A DNA stretch of 64,000 bases from Microlunatus panaciterrae (GCF_016907535.1 NZ_JAFBCF010000001.1:1736001-1800000); one strand, 5' to 3'. Counted from the first letter of the stretch, positions 1-8,335 are shown. Notes: generated by a model not told the origin, from the sequence alone. Program-made: numbers and translations.

Positions 1-1
1 C

Positions 2-223
2 GTCATCGACGGTCTGGTGCGTTCCGGCCTCGGCCACCACGCCGGCGGACTGGTACAGGGACTGCTGCAGGCCTCGACCGTGTTCGACCGGCGCTTCCCC
101 GAGCTCTGGTCGGGCGAGGGCACCAGCGGGGTTCCCTACCCCTCCGCCTGCCGGCCGCAGGCGTGGTCGGCCGCGGCCGCGATCACCGTCGCCAACGCGC
201 TGTCGGCGGTCGGCGCCAGCTGA
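2..223 (+). CDS. Glycogen debranching enzyme-like protein, C-terminal end (partial)
   Basis: The reading frame is open from the window edge and ends with TGA at 221-223, giving the last 73 residues of a longer protein. The motif PYPSACRPQAWSAAA resembles the C-terminal catalytic region of actinobacterial amylo-alpha-1,6-glucosidase / glycogen-debranching N-terminal-domain proteins (an (alpha/alpha)6 barrel acting on glycogen or related alpha-glucans in the cytoplasm). Upstream domains are outside the window, so substrate cannot be judged. It converges with the nei-like gene that follows. Confidence 0.7.
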   Translation, partial: VIDGLVRSGLGHHAGGLVQGLLQASTVFDRRFPELWSGEGTSGVPYPSACRPQAWSAAAAITVANALSAVGAS

Positions 224-242
224 CCAGGGTGGGCGGCCGCGG

Positions 243-1043
243 CTAGCCGGAGCCGCCGATGGCGGGTTGGCAACGCGGACACCAGTAGCTGGTCCGCTCC
301 TGCCCGATGGGGCCGAACTCCTCGAACGCGATGGTGGTGCCACAACGGCGGCACGGCTTGCCGGCACGGCCGAAGACGTACGTCTGGCGTCCGGTTCGCA
401 GATCGCCGGTGGTGCTCTGCTGAGGGCGGGCACGGTTGGCGGACAGCAGCTGCTGGGCCCGCCGCACCAGCCGTTCGAGATTGCGGATCTCGCCGACCGG
501 CGTCCGGGGATGGATCCCTTGCAGGAAACAGAGCTCGGCTCGGTAAAGGGTCCCGATGCCGGCCAGGTTCCGTTGGTCGAGGAGGGCCTCGCCGATCGTC
601 CGACCAGGGTCGGCGGTGATCCGGCGCATCGCCTCGGCCGGGTCCCAGTCCGGTCCGAGAAGATCCGGCCCGAGGTGACCGACGACGCTCGGTTCATCCG
701 CCGTCGGGAGCAGCTCGACCACCGGCAGCCGATAACCGATGGCGTCATGATCGGCATTGGCCAGCATGACCCGGATCTGGAAGGGCTGTCCCCCGGACCA
801 GTTCGCCCCGTGATCGAAGACACGCCAACTGCCGTCCATCCGTAGGTGGGTGTGCAGCGTGAATCGGTTGTCGAACCGGAACAGCTGATGCTTGCCACGC
901 GAGACGACCTCACAGACCGTAGCCCCCGTCAGGTCCTCGGTAGCGAGCGACGGCACCCGCAACTCGCACCGCGTGAGCACCCGACCGGCCAGCGCACGGT
1001 TGAGCAACTGGCACGCCCGCCACACCGTGTCACCCTCTGGCAT
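243..1043 (-). CDS. nei: Fpg/Nei family DNA glycosylase (endonuclease VIII-like)
   Basis: A 266-residue base-excision repair glycosylase/AP lyase that removes oxidised bases from DNA. The start was set at the ATG giving MPEGD, because Pro2 is the catalytic nucleophile and Glu3 the general acid in this family. The frame stays open further upstream only through the C-rich repeat region. A GAGGATGG Shine-Dalgarno lies just before this ATG. The C-terminus carries a zinc finger, CRRC ... CPRC, with the DNA-binding Arg-rich segment before it. Sequence style fits the actinobacterial Nei subgroup rather than Fpg. It is probably monocistronic, with a repeat array upstream. Confidence 0.93.
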   Translation of the reverse strand: MPEGDTVWRACQLLNRALAGRVLTRCELRVPSLATEDLTGATVCEVVSRGKHQLFRFDNRFTLHTHLRMDGSWRVFDHGANWSGGQPFQIRVMLANADHDAIGYRLPVVELLPTADEPSVVGHLGPDLLGPDWDPAEAMRRITADPGRTIGEALLDQRNLAGIGTLYRAELCFLQGIHPRTPVGEIRNLERLVRRAQQLLSANRARPQQSTTGDLRTGRQTYVFGRAGKPCRRCGTTIAFEEFGPIGQERTSYWCPRCQPAIGGSG

Positions 1044-1516
1044 CCAGCCATCCTCCCATCCCCCAGGCTCCGGGCCGCTCGCCGACTCCGCCGCCCTCGC
1101 CCTCCGCCCTCGCCCTGGCCCTTGTGCCCCCTCCGCCCTCGCCCTCACGCCCCCTCCGCCCTGCCGCTCCCTCGCCCTCCGCCCTCGCGAAAAGTCATCA
1201 GAACGCGAGAAATCACGGCCCCACAGCCCGATCCCGGCCCAGAACTCATCAGAACGCGACTTTTGCGTCCGCACGGCCACCCCGGATCGAGAAGTCAGCA
1301 GAACGCGAGAAATCACGGCCCCACAGCCCGATCCCGGCCCAGAACTCATCAGAACGCGACATCTTGCATCCGCATAGCCGACCCCCGGATCGAGAAGTCA
1401 ACAGAACGCGAGAAATCACGGCTCCACGGCCCGATCCCGGCCCAAAAGTCATCAGAACCCGAGTTCTTCTCGGCGTACGGCGGGCGCCTCGTCCCCAGAA
1501 GTCTGGCAGCAACCGC
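1044..1516. other. Intergenic region of C-rich low complexity plus tandem repeats
   Basis: This stretch between the nei-like gene and the 3' end of the MFS gene has no credible gene. About 1080-1187 is low-complexity CCGCCCTCGCCCT-type sequence. About 1188-1475 is a three-copy array of ~100-bp units (separate entry). Long frames run through it on both strands, but only because the repeats and high GC suppress stop codons. Confidence 0.75.
1188..1475. repeat. Tandem array, three copies of a ~100-bp unit
   Basis: Copies begin near 1191, 1291 and 1394, so the spacing is about 100 and 103 bp. Each contains GAAATCACGG, a CCCGATCCCGGCCC block, and two direct copies of TCAKCAGAACGCGA flanking it. 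Copies 1 and 2 are nearly identical over about 70 bp; copy 3 has diverged and ends at CATCAGAACCCGAG. No transposase or coding content is visible. Confidence 0.85.
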
Positions 1517-2800
1517 TCAGCTGTCGACCGGCTGGAGCTGCTCCGTCTCGACCAGGACCACCTGGCGCCAGGCCACGAAGGTCGTCACGACCATCCCGAC
1601 GAAGCCGAACCAGAACGGCGTGACGACGGTGAACGTCTGTGCCACCACGCCGCCAATGAGGGCACCGACCGCCGCTCCCCCCACCGAGAAGACCTGATAG
1701 ACGCTGTTGACTCGGCCCATCAGGTGCTGCGGTGTCGCCCGTTGGCGGGCGCTCAGCGCCACCGATCCCCAGACACTGGCATGGCAACCGAACACCAACA
1801 TGGTGACTGCGGCCGAGACCCAGTGCCGGCCGAGCGCCAGGGCCAGATGGGTAAGGGTCTCGGTCACCAGCCCGACTCTGAGCAGGGTCGACGTGGCGAA
1901 GCGCCCCTCCAACCGCGGGAAGAGGACCACGCCGACCAGGCCCCCCACAGCGCCGACCGTGGTCAACAGCCCGAATCCGACGGCTGAGAGCCCGAGCAGG
2001 TCACGAACGTAGAGAACCCAGACCGAGAACGCTGCCATGAAGGTCACGTTCATACCCAGGATCGCCAGCGCCAGCGTGCGCAGGCCGGGATGTGCCCAGA
2101 GGAAGCCGACCCCGGCGCGGATGTCCGCGCCGACGGACCTGCGCGGGCGGGCGCATCTGGGAGGACTGACGGAGGTGGCGGCCGTTTCAGGGCTCGACTC
2201 TGCCCGGACCCGGCTAACCAGTGCCGCGGCCAGGCAGAGACAGAGGGCGTTGACACCGATCGGCAGGCCGGCGGCGACGGAGAACAACAGCGCGCCGAGC
2301 GGTGGGCCCGCGAGCTGGTTGGTGATGGTCATCGTGCCGATCAGCCTCGAGTTCGCTGTACCGAGCAGCTCGGGACTGACCACCTGTGCCACCAGCGCCA
2401 GACCGGCGTTGTCGGCGAGGGTCTCGGCTACGCCAAGGAGGAAGAGGGCGAGATAGACCAGGTAGATCGAGGCCAGGTCGACAAAGACGCACCCGGCCAG
2501 CAGCGCCAGCACCGATGCCCGGCACAGGTTCACCACGACCATGATCGTCTTGCGGTCCAGCCGGTCGACCGCCACACCGGAGATGAGACCGAAGATCAGC
2601 CAGGGCAGTTGCTGCACGAAGGCGGCCGCCGCGACGAGGAAGGGCCTGTCGGTCAGCGAAGCCACCAGCAACGGTCCCGCTGCCAGCATCACGCCGTCGC
2701 CGAGGTTGGTGAGACCGAACGACCCCCACAGTCGGGCGAAGTCTCGACCGATGAAGATCGCCCGCAGACGCCGTTGCGGCGTTCTCGACGGTGCGGCCAC
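1517..2800 (-). CDS. MFS transporter (MFS_3 / EntS-like exporter)
   Basis: A 427-residue polytopic inner-membrane protein with about twelve hydrophobic segments and an MFS loop 2-3 signature (GVAVDRLDRKT, around residues 75-85). The central cytoplasmic loop (about 200-225) is Ser/Pro/Arg-rich. Family resemblance is to drug or siderophore exporters of the enterobactin-exporter-like group; the substrate cannot be assigned. The GTG start at 2800 follows from frame and hydrophobic N-terminus; a slightly later start is possible. It is transcribed divergently from murQ across 121 bp. Confidence 0.88.
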   Translation of the reverse strand: MAAPSRTPQRRLRAIFIGRDFARLWGSFGLTNLGDGVMLAAGPLLVASLTDRPFLVAAAAFVQQLPWLIFGLISGVAVDRLDRKTIMVVVNLCRASVLALLAGCVFVDLASIYLVYLALFLLGVAETLADNAGLALVAQVVSPELLGTANSRLIGTMTITNQLAGPPLGALLFSVAAGLPIGVNALCLCLAAALVSRVRAESSPETAATSVSPPRCARPRRSVGADIRAGVGFLWAHPGLRTLALAILGMNVTFMAAFSVWVLYVRDLLGLSAVGFGLLTTVGAVGGLVGVVLFPRLEGRFATSTLLRVGLVTETLTHLALALGRHWVSAAVTMLVFGCHASVWGSVALSARQRATPQHLMGRVNSVYQVFSVGGAAVGALIGGVVAQTFTVVTPFWFGFVGMVVTTFVAWRQVVLVETEQLQPVDS

Positions 2801-2921
2801 CGTTGCACGCTAGCCCACCGGAAGTCGGGCCAGCGGATTCGGTCTAGGTCCAGCGGCCAGCGCCAGGTCCCCGTAGGGTGAAGACAAACCTTGTCAACGA
2901 GCAACGAAAGGTCGCTTCAGC

Positions 2922-3869
2922 GTGAACCCCAGCACCGAACAGACGCCCGCGCGCGAGCAGGTGAGAGGGGAGCTCGACCTGTTGATCACCGAGTCGGTGA
3001 ACGAGGCCTACCGCGATCTTGATACCTGGTCGACCACGGACCTGGTACGGGCCATGAACGCCGAGGACCAGCAGGTGCCGCAGGCGGTCGCGGCGGCGGA
3101 GGTCGAGATCGCCGCCGCCGTCGACGGGGTGGCTGAGCGAATCGCCAACGGTGGTCGGCTTCTCTACGTCGGCGCGGGCACCCCCGGACGGCTCGGCGTC
3201 CTCGATGCGAGCGAGATCCCGCCCACCTTCGGCGTCAGTCCTGATCTTGTCGTCGGGGTGATCGCCGGCGGTACGGTCGCGATCCAGCATGCCGTCGAGA
3301 ACGCCGAGGACCGGGCCGACCAGGGTGCCGCTGATCTTGAGGCACTGGGAGTCGGGCCTAAGGATGCGGTGGTCGGGATCGCCGCCTCGGGTCGCACCCC
3401 CTACGTACTGGGAGCACTGCAGTACGCCCGCGAGGCGGGAGCCTTCACGGTCGCGGTCAGCAGCAATCCCGGGTCGACTGCGAGCAGTGTCGCCGAGGTG
3501 GGGATCGAGGTCGTGGTCGGCCCCGAGTTCATCACCGGCTCGACCCGGCTCAAGGCGGGGACGGCGCAGAAGCTGGTGCTCAACATGATCAGCACGCTGG
3601 CGATGATCCGGCTGGGCAAGACCTACGGCAATCTGATGGTCGACCTGCAGGCCACCAACGACAAGCTCCGCTCCCGGGCCCTGAGGACGGTGATGTTGGC
3701 CACCGGAGCCTCCGCCGAGGTCGCCCGCACGACACTGGACACCGTGCAGGGGTCGGTCAAGGAGGCCATTCTGGTGATCAAGACAGGCCTGGCGCCGGCG
3801 GAGGCGCGTGACCTTCTCGCCCGGCACGGTGGTCGGCTGCGGGCCGCCGAGCAGCACGCCCAGGCCTGA
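2922..3869 (+). CDS. murQ: N-acetylmuramic acid 6-phosphate etherase
   Basis: A 315-residue SIS-domain lyase that cleaves the lactyl ether of MurNAc-6-phosphate to GlcNAc-6-phosphate and D-lactate during peptidoglycan recycling. The loop GAGTPGRLGVLDASE and the later ATNDKL segment identify the family; Glu98 in DASE should be the catalytic acid. The usual family sequence is GAGTSGR with ECPPT, so Pro88 in place of Ser and Ile in place of Cys are mild departures. GTG start with AAAGG upstream. nagZ and an AmiE-like hydrolase are in the window but 10 kb away, not in this operon. Confidence 0.93.
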   Translation: MNPSTEQTPAREQVRGELDLLITESVNEAYRDLDTWSTTDLVRAMNAEDQQVPQAVAAAEVEIAAAVDGVAERIANGGRLLYVGAGTPGRLGVLDASEIPPTFGVSPDLVVGVIAGGTVAIQHAVENAEDRADQGAADLEALGVGPKDAVVGIAASGRTPYVLGALQYAREAGAFTVAVSSNPGSTASSVAEVGIEVVVGPEFITGSTRLKAGTAQKLVLNMISTLAMIRLGKTYGNLMVDLQATNDKLRSRALRTVMLATGASAEVARTTLDTVQGSVKEAILVIKTGLAPAEARDLLARHGGRLRAAEQHAQA

Positions 3870-3877
3870 CCGACTCC

Positions 3878-4384
3878 TCACCCGGGCAGCTCCGCCGGGC
3901 CGACCGTGTCCGCGCTCAGTTCGAGCCGGTACTCCTTGACCATCCGGCCTCTCCCCTCGGCTGGCCCGGACCCCTCGGCGACGATGACGAACCCGTTTCG
4001 GCGTAGCACCTCGAGCGAGCCGACGTTGTCCTGCGCGACCCGGGCGAAGACGGGGCGTTCGGTGATCTCCACCGCCAGGAACCGGGCCAGGGCCGTTGTG
4101 CCGATCCCCCGGCCCCAGTGCTCACGGCCGATCCAGTAGCTCACCTCGGGGTCACCATCCAGCTCGTACTTCAGCACATGGCCGACGGCCACCCCATCCA
4201 CCTCGATGGTCCGGACCACGATCGACGGCTCCGCCAGGATCCGGGCCTGACGGGCGTCGAAGGCCACCCGGCTGGGCAGATCGGCCGGAGTGAACGCGGC
4301 CATCCAGACCGCTGCCGGATCCTGTTGATGGTCGAAGAACAGGTCAAGATCATCGGGCGACACCGGCCGCAGGGTCAGCTCCAC
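3878..4384 (-). CDS. GNAT family N-acetyltransferase
   Basis: A 168-residue single-domain GNAT. The acetyl-CoA pyrophosphate loop is visible as REHWGRGIGTTAL (about residues 96-108), followed by the typical V-x-x-x-N-x-x-S-x-x-x-x-x-x-x-x-G-F segment (RVAQDNVGSLEVLRRNGF). The acceptor is unknown; it resembles RimJ/RimL-type or small-molecule acetyltransferases. Its start lies 6 bp after the stop of the TIR gene, so the two are probably co-transcribed. It converges with murQ. Confidence 0.88.
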   Translation of the reverse strand: MELTLRPVSPDDLDLFFDHQQDPAAVWMAAFTPADLPSRVAFDARQARILAEPSIVVRTIEVDGVAVGHVLKYELDGDPEVSYWIGREHWGRGIGTTALARFLAVEITERPVFARVAQDNVGSLEVLRRNGFVIVAEGSGPAEGRGRMVKEYRLELSADTVGPAELPG

Positions 4385-4390
4385 CAGGCT

Positions 4391-5554
4391 CTAGCCCGAG
4401 GCCAGCGCGAGCAGGAAGATGTAGCCGATGAAGAGGGCGAACAGGATGCCCGCGCTCCACAGAATGGCGCGGAGCGTACCGTTCGACTGCTTCGGTGGCG
4501 GCATCGGCCGGGGCTGCGCGGGCAGCTGGTTCGGGGCAAGCTGGATGCGCTGCCCCGGGGCCGGGGCCGGAAAGCGTGGACCCTGGTTGGGACCCATCCG
4601 CTGCTGGGGAACGGCCTGCTGGTTGGGCTGCTGGGTTGGCCTCAGGTTGGGCTGCCCGGGAGCCGGGTAGCGGGGCTGGGCACCCTGGTTCGGCGGCGGA
4701 TAACGCACCTGGTTGGCCGGCCCGGTCGGATAGCCCACCCCGCCGACCGTGGCAGGGCGTTGCTGCTGGCCGGGTGGGGAATACTGCTGGTTCGGGTACG
4801 ACTGCTGACGGGTGCCGTTGTCCGCAGGACGTTGCTGCGCGGGCGCCGGCGGGGTGTTCTGCTGGCCCTGCTCGGCCGCGTTCCTGCCGCGCTGCACGAT
4901 CGGTGCCATCTGCTGGGGGTAGCGCGCCAGCACGAGATCGACGTCCTTGACGATCTTGGCGGCAACGTCGTTGCGCTGCCGGAGCTCCCAGATGAATTGC
5001 AGGGCGGTGACCAGGTCGTCGTCGTCGTCGAGATGCTCCTTGAGATCGAGCAGCAGATGGGCCTGCTCGCTGTACGTGAGGGAGTCTTGGTCCAGCAGGT
5101 CACGGTATTGGTTCATGTACGACAACGGGGTGACCGGCGGCTGCGGCAGCGGGTCGGGCAGCGGCGGCGCCTTCGGTTGTCGGGCGACCGCACCCAGCAG
5201 GTCGATCACCGAGTCGGTGGAACGGACCCGGAAGTCGACGATCTGCGCGTTCGACACCTCGGGCCGGGCCGCCTGGATGGGGGCATCAGCCACCATCACC
5301 GGCAGCAGCGGGCGGCGCAGGGCGATCGCGTAGTCGAGCTCGGCCTTGCAGGCCCGGGAGCGCAGCGAGTGCGGGCTCAGAGCGAAGATGAAGACGTCAC
5401 ACTGCCGGATCTGGCCGAGAATGGTCTCCCACCAGGTCTCGCCGCCGGTCAGCTCGTCATCGAGCCAGACGACGTTGTGGGCCTTGTGCAGGTCGCGGCG
5501 CAGCTGATCCACGACGACGCGGTCGTCCCGCGCATAACTGACGAAGATCGGCAT
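4391..5554 (-). CDS. TIR domain protein with Pro/Gln-rich linker and C-terminal membrane anchor
   Basis: A 387-residue protein. Residues 1-125 form a TIR domain: it opens MPIFVSYARDD, followed by WLDDEL, VFIFALS and CKAELDYA, where Glu72 is the likely NADase glutamate. Residues 140-225 are predicted helical, 226-358 are rich in Pro, Gln and Asn, and 362-384 form one hydrophobic helix next to the C-terminus, so it looks tail-anchored with the TIR domain in the cytosol. Bacterial TIR domains are often NAD+-degrading or signal-producing enzymes. No Thoeris partner is adjacent; a GNAT gene follows by 6 bp. Function unknown. Confidence 0.85.
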   Translation of the reverse strand: MPIFVSYARDDRVVVDQLRRDLHKAHNVVWLDDELTGGETWWETILGQIRQCDVFIFALSPHSLRSRACKAELDYAIALRRPLLPVMVADAPIQAARPEVSNAQIVDFRVRSTDSVIDLLGAVARQPKAPPLPDPLPQPPVTPLSYMNQYRDLLDQDSLTYSEQAHLLLDLKEHLDDDDDLVTALQFIWELRQRNDVAAKIVKDVDLVLARYPQQMAPIVQRGRNAAEQGQQNTPPAPAQQRPADNGTRQQSYPNQQYSPPGQQQRPATVGGVGYPTGPANQVRYPPPNQGAQPRYPAPGQPNLRPTQQPNQQAVPQQRMGPNQGPRFPAPAPGQRIQLAPNQLPAQPRPMPPPKQSNGTLRAILWSAGILFALFIGYIFLLALASG

Positions 5555-5720
5555 CAGGCCCCCACCACTGGACGTACACCGGGAGGAGCCCTCCCGGCTT
5601 GTTCGGATACATCCACCATGATGATGTCACAGGGTGTCGCCGTCCGCGGGCCGAAGAATGTTGCGGATCGGTCAAGACGCTGTTCTCGTTGCGTGGCGGT
5701 GCTCGCCTACCCTGGGGCTC

Positions 5721-6398
5721 ATGCCTGGTCGACTGCTGCCGTCTGCGATGAAGCTCACCCTCTGCGCCGTGCTGGGGCTCGGGTCCGCAGGCGCAGCCGC
5801 GCTGGTGGGATCCGTCGCCTACATCCGCTCCGCCGCGGCGGGCCACCTCTATGACGAGTCCGACGTACCGGCGGCGCCGGTGGCCCTCGTGCTCGGCGCC
5901 AAGGTCCATCCCGACGGCAACCCATCGGCGTTCCTCGCGGCAAGACTCGATCTGGCCAGGCGACTCTACGACGCCGGCAAGGTCGAGGCCATCCTGGTGT
6001 CCGGGGACAACCTGGCACCCGAGTACAACGAGCCCGATGCGATGCGGCGCTACCTGATCGAGCGGGAAGTCCCGGCGGACAAGGTGGTGGCCGACTATGC
6101 CGGGTTCGACACGTACGACTCCTGCGCTCGGGCCAAGCGGATCTTCGGCGTCGATCGGGTCATTGTGGTCAGCCAGAGCTATCACGTGCCGCGGGCCGTC
6201 GGTACGGCGCGGCGACTCGGCCTGTCGGCCGTCGGGGTCGGTGACGAATCGGCACGCCGGTTCGCCAAGCCGTGGCGTAACGGGATGGTGCGCGACCAGG
6301 TCGCCTGTGTGAAGGCAGTGATCGATCTCGTCACCCGACGGGACCCCGTCCTCGGCCCCCGCGAGTACGGCATCGACGGCGCCCTGGACGCGCACTGA
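5721..6398 (+). CDS. YdcF/SanA-like DUF218 membrane protein
   Basis: A 225-residue protein with an N-terminal membrane segment (about residues 10-35) followed by a DUF218 domain. The core starts at APVALVLGAKV and continues with AILVSGDN and VSQSYHVPRA. SanA/YdcF relatives are linked to envelope barrier function, but their reaction is poorly defined. The ATG at 5721 was preferred over an upstream ATG because a TACCCT -10 hexamer lies 7 nt before it, fitting a leaderless mRNA. It converges with the DUF4395 gene across repeat elements. Confidence 0.85.
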   Translation: MPGRLLPSAMKLTLCAVLGLGSAGAAALVGSVAYIRSAAAGHLYDESDVPAAPVALVLGAKVHPDGNPSAFLAARLDLARRLYDAGKVEAILVSGDNLAPEYNEPDAMRRYLIEREVPADKVVADYAGFDTYDSCARAKRIFGVDRVIVVSQSYHVPRAVGTARRLGLSAVGVGDESARRFAKPWRNGMVRDQVACVKAVIDLVTRRDPVLGPREYGIDGALDAH

Positions 6399-6405
6399 CC
6401 CGGTC

Positions 6406-6490
6406 GCTCTTCGACAAGCTCAGAGCGCGTTGGGCGCACCCCACAACCGCGCCCTGACCCCGCAACCGCGCCCTGAGCCTGTCGAAGGGC
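6406..6490. repeat. Inverted pair of REP-like elements between convergent genes
   Basis: One copy lies at 6406-6428 (core TTCGACAAGCTCAG, arms GCTCT/AGAGC) and the opposite orientation at 6470-6490 (arms GCCCT/AGGGC). Together they form a large inverted repeat with a ~40-bp loop in the convergent intergenic space. It could act as a bidirectional terminator; that role is inferred from position only. Confidence 0.8.
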
Positions 6491-6529
6491 CTCCCGCATC
6501 GGTGCCCCGAGCCTGTGTTCGCGCGGCGC

Positions 6530-6970
6530 CTAGGACCGGGCGGGTGTCAGGCGCTTCAGCAGCAGGTACAGCTCACAGCCGAGGCAGAACCCGATCACGG
6601 CATTCAGGAGCGCAGCCGCCAACGCCAGGCCGGTGGCCACGGCGCCGAGCAGGGTCAGACCGCTGAAGTAGCCCACCAGGCCGACCAGCGAGAAGACCAG
6701 TCCGACCCCCTGCGCGAACCGCGGGGGTCGTGCGTCCTCCGGGTGCTCCGGCGGTCCGAGTCGGGGCCGGATCAACTTGGCGAACACCAATCCGTACGGG
6801 GACCGGCCGGGTCCGAGCACGACCGCGAGGGCGAAGACGACCGCTTGGAGAGCCAACAGCCAGGGGCTTTGGAGGACCAGCACCACGGCCAGCACAACGG
6901 AGGTGACGGAGGCAGCGAAACGCTGCCCTCGCGGGTCGACGACGGGAACCGGGGAGCCGGAGGATGACAT
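6530..6970 (-). CDS. DUF4395 membrane protein
   Basis: A 146-residue integral membrane protein. It begins with a short polar stretch containing VDPRGQRFAA, then has about four hydrophobic helices, with a CLGCELY motif near the end (about residues 132-138). DUF4395 proteins are regularly found beside thioredoxin genes, as here, where the anchored thioredoxin lies directly upstream on the same strand. This suggests a membrane partner in thiol redox or sulfur transfer; that is inference. The ATG at 6970 is preceded by GATAAT at leaderless spacing. Confidence 0.82.
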   Translation of the reverse strand: MSSSGSPVPVVDPRGQRFAASVTSVVLAVVLVLQSPWLLALQAVVFALAVVLGPGRSPYGLVFAKLIRPRLGPPEHPEDARPPRFAQGVGLVFSLVGLVGYFSGLTLLGAVATGLALAAALLNAVIGFCLGCELYLLLKRLTPARS

Positions 6971-7026
6971 GAGCGAGATTATCCCTCGTGCAACTGACGG
7001 GATGTGATCGTGGCCGACGCGACGGC

Positions 7027-7575
7027 TCAGCCGACCGCTGCACCCAGTGCCGCCAGCAGTTCCGCGCGCTTCGGAACGCCCTGCGCCCGGTTCACGACCA
7101 CGCCGGCCCGATTGAGGATCAGCACCGTCGGGGTACGCACGATGCGGAGTCGCCGCACCAGGTCCAGGTGCGCCTCGGCGTCCAGTTCGATGTGGGCGAT
7201 GCCCGCCAGGTCGGCGGTGGCAGCGGACACCAGCACCCGCGTGGTCCGGCACGGAGCGCAGAAGGCACTCGAGAACTGCAGCACCGTGGCGCGCTCCCCC
7301 AGCTGCTCGCCGACCTCACCCTCCACGATGATCTCGCGATCCGGCTCGACCAGGCCGAGCTCATCCTGGGCGGCGGCCGGCGGAGCCAGACCAGGATCGA
7401 CCGCGGCTGTGGGAGGGGTTGTGGGGGTACGTCCAGTCGCGAACACGCCATCGGTCGACCTCCGGTACAGCGAGAACACGCCGACGAACGTCACTACCAC
7501 CGCGAGAACCACCACACCGACCAACACCCCATCAGCGTAGGAGCGTCCGACCGCCGGATCCTGCGCGTCTGACAT
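7027..7575 (-). CDS. Membrane-anchored thioredoxin-like protein
   Basis: A 182-residue protein with one N-terminal membrane helix (about residues 16-38), an Ala/Pro linker, and a thioredoxin fold from about 75 to the end. The active site is FCAPC within SSAFCAPCRTTR; the cis-proline is in RTPTV. This predicts an extracytoplasmic-facing or membrane-tethered disulfide reductase/oxidase. A GGAGG Shine-Dalgarno precedes the ATG. The DUF4395 gene follows by 56 bp on the same strand, a recurrent pairing. Confidence 0.88.
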   Translation of the reverse strand: MSDAQDPAVGRSYADGVLVGVVVLAVVVTFVGVFSLYRRSTDGVFATGRTPTTPPTAAVDPGLAPPAAAQDELGLVEPDREIIVEGEVGEQLGERATVLQFSSAFCAPCRTTRVLVSAATADLAGIAHIELDAEAHLDLVRRLRIVRTPTVLILNRAGVVVNRAQGVPKRAELLAALGAAVG

Positions 7576-7593
7576 GTGGACGGCTCAACCTCC

Positions 7594-7645
7594 TTGCCAA
7601 CTGACCACGCTGCGCTACGCTGTAATTATGTAATCACTGGATTAC
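7594..7645 (+). promoter_or_regulatory. Promoter with palindromic operator for the putative RHH gene
   Basis: A TTGCCA -35 (7594-7599), a 16-bp spacer and a TACGCT -10 (7616-7621) place the start near 7628. Directly there lies GTAATC-ACTG-GATTAC (7630-7645), a perfect 6-bp inverted repeat, preceded by another GTAAT at 7622-7626. The AT-rich block stands out against the GC-rich surroundings. A repressor bound here would cover the start site. Confidence 0.65.
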
Positions 7646-7666
7646 CGTAAGCAGAAAGGGATGCTG

Positions 7667-8275
7667 ATGAACAGGCATTCAGAATCGGAAGAGCCCGGCG
7701 GCCGCGGTCGAGGACGGGGCTTCGGCCACGGAGAAGGTCGGCGGCATCGTGGCTTCGGCCGCCCAGGCGGCTGGCAGAACGTCGACGTTCCGCCGGCCGA
7801 TGACGCGGCAGCCTGGTTCGAGGGAAGGTTGCCCGCGGACTGGTTCCGCGAGGTCAACGTCACCGTCGATCGGGAGGAGATCACCGTCATCGGGACCCTC
7901 GCCGACGAAACGCCCAGCGACCGCGCTGCGGCCGAAGGACGGATCAGCAGGTTCCGGGCCGACACCCGGGCCGAGCGGATGGAGATCGCCGACGAGGCTG
8001 AGGCGCGCTACGGCCGCAAGGTCTCCTGGGGCGCGGAGCATGGCGACGTCCATGCCCTCTTCACCCACATCTCGGTGCCGGTGATGACCCGGCTGAAGCA
8101 GCCCGAGCGGCAGGTGCTCGACACTCTCGTCGACGCCGGCGTCGCCCGGTCCCGCTCCGAGGCGCTCGCCTGGGCGGTCAAGCTGGTCGGCGAGCACGCC
8201 GAGTCCTGGCTGGCCGACCTGCGCAACGCCATGTCCGAGGTCGACAAGCTCCGGGCCGAAGGGCCCGAGGTGTAG
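7667..8275 (+). CDS. Unknown protein with C-terminal ribbon-helix-helix-like segment
   Basis: A 202-residue protein with no confident family. The N-terminus (1-40) is Gly/Arg-rich. The middle contains a VTVDREEITVIGTL beta segment and a long polar helix. The C-terminal part (about 145-200) reads like an RHH dimerisation module: a short strand, then TLVDAGVARSRSEALAWAVK and a final helix. The ATG at 7667 was chosen over 7661 because AGAAAGGG then sits at proper spacing. The palindrome over the promoter suggests autoregulation by this protein; this is inferred. Confidence 0.7.
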   Translation: MNRHSESEEPGGRGRGRGFGHGEGRRHRGFGRPGGWQNVDVPPADDAAAWFEGRLPADWFREVNVTVDREEITVIGTLADETPSDRAAAEGRISRFRADTRAERMEIADEAEARYGRKVSWGAEHGDVHALFTHISVPVMTRLKQPERQVLDTLVDAGVARSRSEALAWAVKLVGEHAESWLADLRNAMSEVDKLRAEGPEV

Positions 8276-8335
8276 TCAGCTCGCTTCTGGGCACACTCCA
8301 ACCTCCTCAGGGCTTGGCGGTGAGAGGCGGGAGCG

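Noticed and set aside
243-1349. Longer N-terminus for the Nei-like glycosylase
   Set aside because: The catalytic Pro must follow the initiator Met, so the start is 1043; the upstream frame is repeat-derived.
4391-5554. Thoeris defence system
   Set aside because: A TIR gene is present, but no ThsA-like NAD-binding effector lies nearby.
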